11,943 bases of DNA, taken from positions 1 through 11,943 of the forward strand of contig JASLEM010000120.1 of assembly GCA_030151165.1 (NCBI GenBank). The letters are read 5' to 3'. Position 1 is the first letter of the stretch. Each line of letters begins with the position of its first letter. The notes under the pieces were generated by a model. The model was not told where the DNA came from and searched no databases. It was given only the letters and a program-made list of their open reading frames with translations. Shown piece after piece: positions 6,654 to 11,943 of the stretch. Both the position numbers and the translations under genes were made by a program. This DNA comes from Burkholderiaceae bacterium (GTDB lineage: Bacteria; Pseudomonadota; Gammaproteobacteria; Burkholderiales; Burkholderiaceae).

Positions 6654-6669
6654 GTTCGATATATCGAAC
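6654..6669. promoter_or_regulatory. Perfect 16-base palindrome, likely operator of the XRE-cupin regulator
   Basis: GTTCGATATATCGAAC is its own reverse complement over all 16 bases. It sits in the most AT-rich patch of the window, in the shared control region of the regulator and kbl, at the predicted kbl transcription start. On the minus strand its TATATC/GATATA core could also overlap the -10 of the regulator gene. Size, symmetry and place fit a dimeric helix-turn-helix operator giving repression and autoregulation. Binding by the neighbouring regulator is inferred. An imperfect half-site (TTGAAC) lies nearby at 6684-6689. Confidence 0.7.
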
Positions 6670-6700
6670 AACGTAATTCGCATTGAACAAGATTGTGCCT

Positions 6701-6706
6701 GAAGGA
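6701..6706 (+). promoter_or_regulatory. Ribosome binding site of kbl
   Basis: GAAGGA lies 8 bases before the ATG at 6715. It is a good Shine-Dalgarno match and fixes the kbl start. Confidence 0.65.
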
Positions 6707-6714
6707 CAAAGCTC

Positions 6715-7926
6715 ATGACCAGCGTCGCCGCATTCAACGAACACTGTCGCAACGAACTCGACGGCATCCGCGCCGCGGGGCTCTTCAAGGGCGAGCGCAT
6801 CATCGCGACGCCGCAGGGCGCGATGGTCCGCCTGGCCGACGGCCGCGAGCTGATCAACCTGTGCGCGAACAACTATCTCGGGCTGTCCTCTCACGCGCAC
6901 GTGATCGAAGCCGCGCACGAGGCCCTGCGCAGCCACGGCTACGGCCTGAGCTCGGTGCGCTTCATCTGCGGCACGCAGGACATCCACAAGCAGCTGGAAC
7001 AGCGCCTGGCGGCCTTCCTCGGCACCGAGGACACCATCCTCTACGCCGCGGCCTTCGACGCCAACGGCGGCCTGTTCGAGCCGCTGCTGGGCGAGGACGA
7101 CGCCATCATCAGCGACACGCTGAACCACGCGTCCATCATCGACGGCATCCGCCTGTGCAAGGCCAAGCGCTTCCGCTATGCGCACAACGACATGGCCGAC
7201 CTCGAGGCGCAGCTGAAGGCGGCCGACGCGGCCGGCGCGCGCTTCAAGCTCGTGTTCACCGACGGCGTCTTCTCGATGGACGGCACCATCGCCCAGCTCG
7301 ACAAGATCCGCGCGCTGTGCGACCAGTACGGCGCGCTGCTGGGCGTCGACGAATGCCACGCGACCGGCTTCATGGGCGCGCGCGGGCGCGGCACGCACGA
7401 GCACCGCGGCGTGTTCGGCAAGATCGACATCATCACCGGCACGCTGGGCAAGGCGCTCGGCGGCGCGTCGGGCGGCTTCACGACCGGCAAGAAGGAAGTG
7501 ATCGAGCTGCTGCGCCAGCGCTCGCGCCCATACCTGTTCTCCAACACGGTGATGCCGGCGATCGTCGGCGCGTCGATCGCCGTGCTCGACCTGCTCGAGG
7601 CCAGCACCGAGCTGCGCGACAAGCTCGCCGACAACACCGCGTACTTCCGCCAGGCCATCACGGCGGCCGGCTTCGAGATCAAGCCGGGCGAGCACCCGAT
7701 CGTGCCCATCATGATCGGCGACGCCGTCAAGGCGCAGCAGCTGAGCCAGCGCATCATGGAGCTGGGCATCTACGCGGTCGGCTTCTTCTTCCCGGTGGTG
7801 CCGAAGGGCCAGGCGCGCATCCGCGTGCAGATGAGCGCGGTGCACGACCGCCACCACCTCGAGAAGGCCGTCGAGGCCTTCACGACGGCGGGTCGCGAGC
7901 TGGGCCTGATCGGAGCCGCGCAATGA
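6715..7926 (+). CDS. kbl: Glycine C-acetyltransferase (2-amino-3-ketobutyrate CoA ligase)
   Basis: A PLP enzyme that cleaves 2-amino-3-oxobutyrate with CoA to glycine and acetyl-CoA, the second step of threonine breakdown by way of threonine dehydrogenase. It has 403 residues, against about 398 for the E. coli enzyme. Motifs seen in order: [13 protein letters not shown] (48-60), [17 protein letters not shown] (75-91), [11 protein letters not shown] (181-191), [11 protein letters not shown] (211-221) with the cofactor-contacting D212 and H215, and [14 protein letters not shown] (241-254) carrying the Schiff-base lysine K246. RPYLFSNT (271-278) and [19 protein letters not shown] (357-375) complete the signature and distinguish it from related oxoamine synthases such as BioF and HemA. 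Its ATGA overlap with the next gene implies translational coupling. It is expected to be controlled by the upstream palindrome. The VDECHATG form resembles animal GCAT rather than the enteric VDDSHAVG form. Confidence 0.96.
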   Translation: MTSVAAFNEHCRNELDGIRAAGLFKGERIIATPQGAMVRLADGRELINLCANNYLGLSSHAHVIEAAHEALRSHGYGLSSVRFICGTQDIHKQLEQRLAAFLGTEDTILYAAAFDANGGLFEPLLGEDDAIISDTLNHASIIDGIRLCKAKRFRYAHNDMADLEAQLKAADAAGARFKLVFTDGVFSMDGTIAQLDKIRALCDQYGALLGVDECHATGFMGARGRGTHEHRGVFGKIDIITGTLGKALGGASGGFTTGKKEVIELLRQRSRPYLFSNTVMPAIVGASIAVLDLLEASTELRDKLADNTAYFRQAITAAGFEIKPGEHPIVPIMIGDAVKAQQLSQRIMELGIYAVGFFFPVVPKGQARIRVQMSAVHDRHHLEKAVEAFTTAGRELGLIGAAQ

Positions 7927-8897
7927 GCGACACCGTGAAGGGACAGCGCATCCTCATCGTCGGCGCGAACGGCCAGATCGGCTCGGAGCTGGCCGCGGAG
8001 TTGTCGAAGCGGCCGGGCGTCGACGCGGTCGTGACGAGCGACGTCGCGCCGGTCGGCCGCCACGCCCACCTGCCGCACGAGCAGCTCGACGTGACCGACG
8101 CCGCCGGCCTCACGGCCATCGTCGAGCGCCACCACATCACGCAGATCTACCTGCTGGCGGCCGCGTTGTCGGCCAACGGCGAGAAGCATCCGCAATGGGC
8201 GTGGAACCTGAACATGGTCGGCCTGCTGAACGTGCTCGAGATCGCGCGCACGCACAAGCTCGACAAGGTCTTCTGGCCCAGCTCGATCGCCGCGTTCGGC
8301 CCGACCACGCCGGCGGAGCACACGCCGCAGGACACCGTGATGGATCCGACGACCATCTACGGCATCAGCAAGCTCGCCGGCGAACGCTGGTGCGCCTGGT
8401 ACCACAAGAACCACGGCGTCGACGTGCGCAGCCTGCGCTACCCGGGCCTGATCAGCTGGAAGACGCCGCCCGGCGGCGGCACCACCGACTACGCGGTCGA
8501 GATCTTCCACGCGGCGCTGCGCGATGGCCGCTACACCTGTTTCCTGAAGGAAGACCAGGCGCTGCCGATGATGCTGATGGACGACGCCCTGCGCGCCACC
8601 ATCGAGCTGATGGAGGCGCCGTCCGACTCGATCAAGGAGCGCGGCAGCTACAACCTGTCGGCGATCAGCTTCACGCCGCGCGAGATCGCCGACGCGATCG
8701 CGAAGCGCATCCCCGGCTTCAAGATGGACTGCGTGCCCGACTTCCGCCAGGCGATCGCCGCCAACTGGCCGCGCTCGATCGACGACAGCGCCGCCGCCCG
8801 CGACTGGGGCTGGAAGGCGAAGTTCGGGCTCGACGAGATGGTCGACGAGATGCTCACGCAGCTCGCGCCGATCGTGAAGGCGAAGGCGACGGCCTGA
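7923..8897 (+). CDS. tdh: L-threonine 3-dehydrogenase, short-chain/epimerase type
   Basis: A 324-residue NAD-dependent enzyme of the extended short-chain dehydrogenase superfamily. It probably oxidises L-threonine to 2-amino-3-oxobutyrate, the substrate of the adjacent Kbl. The Rossmann motif GANGQIG is at residues 14-20, D58 lies in the QLDVTD stretch, [14 protein letters not shown] is at 77-90, a serine pair is at 120-121 (FWPSS), and the catalytic YGISK (Y146, K150) follows. [20 protein letters not shown] is characteristic of the SDR-type threonine dehydrogenases known from Cupriavidus, Flavobacterium and animals. That type is unrelated to the zinc-dependent enteric Tdh. Its ATG overlaps the kbl stop (ATGA). 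Although the fold is that of UDP-sugar epimerases, the motifs and the kbl partner make threonine dehydrogenase the clear choice. The order kbl-tdh is that of E. coli, with a non-homologous dehydrogenase. Confidence 0.93.
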   Translation: MSDTVKGQRILIVGANGQIGSELAAELSKRPGVDAVVTSDVAPVGRHAHLPHEQLDVTDAAGLTAIVERHHITQIYLLAAALSANGEKHPQWAWNLNMVGLLNVLEIARTHKLDKVFWPSSIAAFGPTTPAEHTPQDTVMDPTTIYGISKLAGERWCAWYHKNHGVDVRSLRYPGLISWKTPPGGGTTDYAVEIFHAALRDGRYTCFLKEDQALPMMLMDDALRATIELMEAPSDSIKERGSYNLSAISFTPREIADAIAKRIPGFKMDCVPDFRQAIAANWPRSIDDSAAARDWGWKAKFGLDEMVDEMLTQLAPIVKAKATA

Positions 8898-8907
8898 GAA
8901 GGCGCGC

Positions 8908-8927
8908 GCCGCCTGGCGGCCGGCCGC
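8908..8927. terminator. Weak GC hairpin candidates between convergent tdh and Mpo1-like genes
   Basis: The 30 bases between the convergent stops at 8897 and 8928 contain GCCGC-ctg-GCGGC (8908-8920) and an overlapping 12-base palindrome, GCGGCCGGCCGC (8916-8927). No T tract follows on either strand. Such motifs also arise by chance at this GC content, so a terminator role is only possible. Confidence 0.2.
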
Positions 8928-9257
8928 TCAGAACGGGATGCGCTTCGTCCAGATGTCGAAGTACATGCGCCAGTCGCCCATGAAGCTGTAGAGCGGCCGC
9001 TTGAACGACGCGGGGCGGTTCTTCTCGAAGCCGAAATGGCCGACCCATGCGAAGCCGTAGCCGCACAGCAGCGCCGCGACGATGAAGCCGGGCTTGCCCG
9101 TCCAGAGCAGGCCCCACAGGCACGCGAGCACCAGCGTCGAGCCGACGAAGTGCAGCCGGCGGCAGGTCGGGTCGCGGTGCTCGGCGAGGTAGAACGGATA
9201 GAACTCGGCAAAGCTGTGCAGCGTCTTCGGGTCGGTGTTCAGCGCGGCTTGGGCCAT
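8928..9257 (-). CDS. Mpo1-like / DUF962 family membrane protein
   Basis: A 109-residue inner-membrane protein of the DUF962 family, whose yeast member Mpo1 is an iron-dependent dioxygenase acting on 2-hydroxy fatty acids. Family motifs: FAEFYPFYLAEHRDPTCRRLHFVG (start F16, with H27 and H36), then GFAWVGHFGFEKNRPASF with H74 and E78. H27, H36 and H74 are the candidate metal ligands. Two hydrophobic segments (about 38-53 and 57-76) lie between or over these motifs. The end GDWRMYFDIW is also typical. The ATG at 9257 follows a very strong AAGGAGGA Shine-Dalgarno sequence. It lies 34 bases after the alpha/beta hydrolase stop on the same strand, so it may be transcribed with metY and that gene. 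The family is secure, but enzymatic activity in bacteria is inferred. Confidence 0.88.
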   Translation of the reverse strand: MAQAALNTDPKTLHSFAEFYPFYLAEHRDPTCRRLHFVGSTLVLACLWGLLWTGKPGFIVAALLCGYGFAWVGHFGFEKNRPASFKRPLYSFMGDWRMYFDIWTKRIPF

Positions 9258-9260
9258 GGT

Positions 9261-9268
9261 TCCTCCTT
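9261..9268 (-). promoter_or_regulatory. Strong Shine-Dalgarno of the Mpo1-like gene
   Basis: AAGGAGGA on the minus strand, a near-complete match to the 16S anti-Shine-Dalgarno, ends 3 bases before the ATG at 9257. It is the strongest ribosome binding site seen in the window and settles this start over longer upstream ORF forms. Confidence 0.75.
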
Positions 9269-9291
9269 GTCGTGGAGCGCGCGGCTCCTGT

Positions 9292-10098
9292 TCAGTCCGC
9301 GACAGCTTGCCGCATCGCGGCGAGCAGCGCATCGGGGGCTTCCTGCATGAGCGCGTGGCCAGCGCGCAGCCGCGTGACGCGCGCGCGCAAGGTCTCGCCC
9401 AGCTGCGCTGCCGCCTTCGGCGGCGTCATGACGTCGCGCGTGCCGACGATCACGTGCGCCGGGCAACGCACCGCGGCGGCGGCCTCGAGGCCGTTCGCAT
9501 AGGCATCGCAGACGCGGAAGTCGTGCTCGAACAGGTTGCCGTGCGGCAATCCGCTCGCCTGGATGCGGTGCATCAGCGCGCTGCCGCCGCCGTGCAGCCA
9601 CGCGCCCGGCCCGGGGTACGACGGCTTCGCGGCGATGCCGGACAGCGAGAACGCGTTGACCATCGCGATGGCGCGCGAAGGGTCGTCGCGGGCGGTGTCG
9701 AGCAGCGCCGCGCTGACCTTCATCGGATACGCCGTGCCGACCATCACGAGTCCTGCCGCGCGCTCAGGTGCGCGCGCCGCGGCCTCCAGCGCGATCAGCG
9801 AGCCCATGCTGTGGCCAACGAGCCACGCCGAGGCAACGCCCGCCGCGTCCAGCAGCGCGACGAGCCAGTCGGCCGCGGCCTCCACGCTCGCCGGCGGCGG
9901 GCCGTCGGAGCGGCCGTGTCCGGGCAGGTCGACCGCGAGCACCGAATACCCGTGGTGCGCGTACCAGCGCGCGAGCAGCGTCCACACCGAATGGTCGTTG
10001 AGCGCGCCGTGCACGAAGACGACGCAGCGCGCGCCGGCCGTCCACGGCTTGCCGCCGGTGTATGCGTAGGCCTCGTGGCCGTTGACGGTGAATTTCAT
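9292..10098 (-). CDS. Alpha/beta-fold hydrolase
   Basis: A 268-residue serine hydrolase of the alpha/beta superfamily, likely cytoplasmic, with substrate unknown (an esterase-type activity is the usual assumption). Seen directly: the oxyanion-hole strand VVFVHGALNDHSVW (26-39), DLPGHGRSDGPPP (57-69), the nucleophile elbow GHSMG (S97), a late acidic residue D222 in VIVGTRDVMTPP, and the catalytic histidine H248 in LRAGHALMQE. The triad is therefore complete. The cap region, about 125-200, is Ala/Gly-rich and tells nothing about substrate. There is no signal peptide. The ATG at 10098 lies 5 bases after the metY stop, so co-transcription is very likely. Its placement after metY does not by itself imply a role in methionine synthesis, and it is not MetX, which is larger and has different motifs. 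Confidence 0.9.
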   Translation of the reverse strand: MKFTVNGHEAYAYTGGKPWTAGARCVVFVHGALNDHSVWTLLARWYAHHGYSVLAVDLPGHGRSDGPPPASVEAAADWLVALLDAAGVASAWLVGHSMGSLIALEAAARAPERAAGLVMVGTAYPMKVSAALLDTARDDPSRAIAMVNAFSLSGIAAKPSYPGPGAWLHGGGSALMHRIQASGLPHGNLFEHDFRVCDAYANGLEAAAAVRCPAHVIVGTRDVMTPPKAAAQLGETLRARVTRLRAGHALMQEAPDALLAAMRQAVAD

Positions 10099-10103
10099 CG
10101 TGC

Positions 10104-11405
10104 TCACTTCCCCGCTTTTTCCGCCGCCTTGAGCGCGGACTTCAAATCCGCGATCAGGTCGTCCGCGTCCTCGAGCCCGATCGACAGCCGGATCGTCGCC
10201 GGCCCGATGCCGGCGGCCGCGAGCGCATCGTCGTTCATGCGGAAGTGCGTCGTCGAGGCGGGATGGATCACCAGCGAGCGGCAGTCGCCGACGTTGGCGA
10301 GGTGCGAGAAGAGCTGGAGCGCCTCGATGAACGCCACGCCCTGCGCGCGGCTGCCGCGGATGTCGAAGCTGAAGACCGAGCCGCAGCCGCGCGGCAGCAG
10401 CGTCTTCGCGAGTTCGTGGTCGGGATGCGACTCGAGCTCGGGATAGCCGACGTGCGACACCATCGGGTGCGACGCGAGGAAGGCCACGACCTTGCGCGCG
10501 TTGGCGACGTGGCGCTCCATGCGCAGCGGCAGCGTCTCGATGCCTTGCAGGATCAGCCACGCGGTGTGCGGGCTCATGCAGGCGCCGAAATCGCGCAGGC
10601 CTTCGCGGCGGGCGCGCAGCAGGAAGGCGCCGACGGTGCTTTCCTCGGTGAACACCATGTCGTGGAAGCCGGGGTAGGGCGCGCTGAGTTCGGGGAAGCG
10701 GCCGCTGCGATCCCAGTCGAAGCGGCCGGAGTCGACCAGCACGCCGCCGACGACCGTGCCATGCCCGGACAGGAACTTCGTCGCCGAATGGAACACGAGG
10801 TCCGCGCCGAGCCTGAACGGCTGCTGCAGCCACGGCGTGGTGAAGGTCGCGTCGACCAGCAGCGGCACGCCGGCGTCGTGCGCGATCGCGGAAACGCGCG
10901 GGATGTCCAGCACGTCCAGCCCCGGGTTGCCGAGCGACTCGCCGAACAGCAGCTTCGTGTTCGGCCGGACGGCGGCGCGCCAGCCGTCGATGTCGCGCGG
11001 CTTGACGAAGGTCGTCTCGATGCCGAAGCGCGCGAGCGTGTACGCGAGCAGGTTGTGCGAGCCGCCGTACAGCGCCGCGCTCGCGACGATGTGCGAGCCG
11101 GCCCCGGCGATGGTCGCGATGGCCAGGTGCAGCGCGGACTGGCCGCTGGCCGTGGCGATCGCGCCGACGCCGCCCTCGAGCGCGGCGATGCGCTCCTCGA
11201 ACACCGCGGTGGTCGGGTTGGAGATGCGGCTGTAGACATGGCCGGCGCGCTCCATGTTGAACAGCGAGGCGGCGTGCTCGCTCGACTCGAAGACGAAGGA
11301 CGTCGTCAGGTGGATCGGCGTGGCGCGCGCGCCGGTGGCCGGATCGGGCGCGGCGCCCGCGTGCAGGCTGAGGGTGTCGAAACCAGGATCGGACGGACCG
11401 GGCAT
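10104..11405 (-). CDS. metY: O-acetylhomoserine aminocarboxypropyltransferase (homocysteine synthase)
   Basis: A PLP enzyme of the Cys/Met metabolism family that makes homocysteine from O-acetylhomoserine and sulfide, in direct-sulfhydrylation methionine synthesis. The start chosen (ATG 11405) gives 433 residues, typical of MetY and longer than MetZ or MetB (about 390-400). An ATG at 11489 would add 28 residues that do not look like the family. Motifs: FDTLSLHAG near the N-terminus, VYSRISNPT (57-65) with cofactor-phosphate-binding Y58, ALYGGSHNLL (111-120) with Y113, VDATFTTP (184-191) with D185, and HSATKFLSGHGT (206-217) with Schiff-base K210. The insert around residues 228-256 (RFDWDRSGRF and later YPGFHDMVF) and the RREGLRDFGACMSPHTAW block are MetY hallmarks. 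The usual DNTF reads DATF here. No riboswitch was recognised upstream. The alpha/beta hydrolase follows after 5 bases. Confidence 0.94.
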   Translation of the reverse strand: MPGPSDPGFDTLSLHAGAAPDPATGARATPIHLTTSFVFESSEHAASLFNMERAGHVYSRISNPTTAVFEERIAALEGGVGAIATASGQSALHLAIATIAGAGSHIVASAALYGGSHNLLAYTLARFGIETTFVKPRDIDGWRAAVRPNTKLLFGESLGNPGLDVLDIPRVSAIAHDAGVPLLVDATFTTPWLQQPFRLGADLVFHSATKFLSGHGTVVGGVLVDSGRFDWDRSGRFPELSAPYPGFHDMVFTEESTVGAFLLRARREGLRDFGACMSPHTAWLILQGIETLPLRMERHVANARKVVAFLASHPMVSHVGYPELESHPDHELAKTLLPRGCGSVFSFDIRGSRAQGVAFIEALQLFSHLANVGDCRSLVIHPASTTHFRMNDDALAAAGIGPATIRLSIGLEDADDLIADLKSALKAAEKAGK

Positions 11406-11496
11406 GGGGGATTTTCCGGATGGAAGAAAATGTGTCTCGGGCGCCTCGGCGAGCCCGTCTTCATAGGGCAAATACGAGGCGGTGGCCACGATTGTG

Positions 11497-11505
11497 TGCT
11501 ATGTT
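11497..11505 (+). promoter_or_regulatory. Possible extended -10 promoter of the CBS gene
   Basis: TGC followed by TATGTT forms an extended -10 (four of six bases to consensus plus the TG motif). It predicts a start near 11512, about 36 bases before the ATG. No convincing -35 is present. It lies in the 142-base divergent region between metY and the CBS gene, where I could assign no metY promoter. Confidence 0.35.
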
Positions 11506-11547
11506 GAACACCTCTCATTCATTCGATTTCGACGGAGGCGCGTTGCC

Positions 11548-11943
11548 ATGAAAGTCAGCGACATCCTGCGTGTCAAGGGCAATACCTTGTTCACCGTTTC
11601 GCCCGACCAGCCGCTTCACGAGGCCGTCACCACGATGGCCGAGCACGACATCGGTTCGCTCGTGGTGATGGACCTGGGCGAGCTCACCGGCATGCTCACG
11701 TTCCGCGAAGTGATCCGGGCCACCGTGCGCAACGGCGGCTCGATCGGCTCGACCCGCGTCCGATCGGTGATGGACGACGCGCCGCTCACCTGCACGCCGG
11801 AAACCGAGATCGACGAGGTGCGCCGCATGATGCTCGGCCGCCACGCGCGCTACATGCCGGTGCTCAACGGCCAGACGCTGATGGGCGTGATCTCGTTCTA
11901 CGACGTCGCGCGCACGGTCGTCGAGGCGCAGGACTTCGAGAAC
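11548..11943 (+). CDS. Two-CBS-domain protein, 3' end outside window
   Basis: The open frame runs from the ATG at 11548 to the last base with no stop, giving 132 residues; stand-alone CBS-pair proteins of this type are usually about 140-150, so little is missing. The first CBS motif starts MKVSDILRVKG and includes AVTTMAEHDIGSLVVMD, followed by LTGMLTFREVIRA. The second starts VRSVMDDAPLTCTPETEIDE and includes HARYMPVLNGQTLMGVISFY, ending DVARTVVEAQDFEN. Paired CBS motifs form a Bateman module that generally senses adenine nucleotides or S-adenosylmethionine. GGAGG at 11534-11538, 9 bases upstream, supports the start. It is divergent from metY, but a shared regulator is only a guess. With no attached catalytic domain visible, its partner is unknown. 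Confidence 0.9.
   Translation, partial: MKVSDILRVKGNTLFTVSPDQPLHEAVTTMAEHDIGSLVVMDLGELTGMLTFREVIRATVRNGGSIGSTRVRSVMDDAPLTCTPETEIDEVRRMMLGRHARYMPVLNGQTLMGVISFYDVARTVVEAQDFEN

Noticed and set aside
6577..7923. Long minus-strand open frame through kbl joined to the regulator frame
   Set aside because: Only its last 192 codons look like a protein (the XRE-cupin regulator). The upstream part is antisense to kbl and lacks any motif, and a ribosome binding site supports the internal start.
10245..11507. A 420-codon plus-strand open frame opposite metY
   Set aside because: Composition is typical of an antisense shadow in high-GC DNA (Arg, Ala, Gly, Asp, Val). MetY on the other strand has all its catalytic motifs.
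11406..11547. Possible methionine or SAM riboswitch, or minus-strand promoter, upstream of metY
   Set aside because: I found no recognisable aptamer core, no terminator hairpin with a T tract and no convincing -35/-10 pair on the minus strand. A covariance-model search would decide.
1..11943. Mobile elements, CRISPR arrays, tRNA or rRNA genes, defence systems
   Set aside because: No transposase or integrase motifs, repeat-spacer pattern, terminal inverted repeats or tRNA-like cloverleaf were seen. Base composition is uniform apart from the short control regions.

Overview
This is a high-GC window with dense, ordinary chromosomal gene content. It suggests a betaproteobacterium of the order Burkholderiales (Rubrivivax/Leptothrix/Methylibium-like). 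The basis is strong G/C third-position bias, nuoN followed by a NUDIX hydrolase and a DUF1178 gene, a DUF2069 gene divergent from a YihY-type membrane protein, and a short-chain-type threonine dehydrogenase paired with kbl. This assignment comes from gene content read by eye, not from a search. No rRNA, tRNA, insertion sequence, CRISPR array, prophage or other mobile element was seen.

Layout. (1) 1-2092, plus strand: the 3' part of nuoN (complex I), a NUDIX hydrolase of ADP-ribose pyrophosphatase type, and a small zinc-ribbon DUF1178 protein. A GC-rich hairpin separates this run from the convergent unit. (2) 2123-4038, minus strand: a DUF2069 membrane protein followed 17 bases later by an FAD-linked 2-hydroxyacid dehydrogenase. 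(3) 4058-5967, plus strand: a YihY-family membrane protein and, 5 bases on, an unrecognised single-pass membrane protein. (4) 5995-8897: a minus-strand XRE-cupin regulator divergent from the plus-strand pair kbl-tdh, which converts threonine to glycine and acetyl-CoA. The 141-base gap between them holds a plausible sigma-70 promoter and a perfect 16-base palindrome at the predicted transcription start. (5) 8928-11405, minus strand: metY (homocysteine synthesis), an alpha/beta hydrolase 5 bases after it, and an Mpo1-like (DUF962) membrane protein with its own strong ribosome binding site. (6) 11548 to the end, plus strand: a two-CBS-domain protein that runs off the window.

The clearest functional module is regulator/operator/kbl/tdh, a self-contained and probably threonine- or glycine-responsive catabolic operon. 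There is no gene-free stretch over 300 bases. The two longest gaps are 6574-6714 (divergent control region) and 11406-11547 (divergent metY/CBS region, in which only an extended -10 for the CBS gene was identified).

I did not find a convincing previously undescribed system. The best leads are the palindromic operator with its cupin regulator, and the unrecognised membrane protein coupled to the YihY gene.
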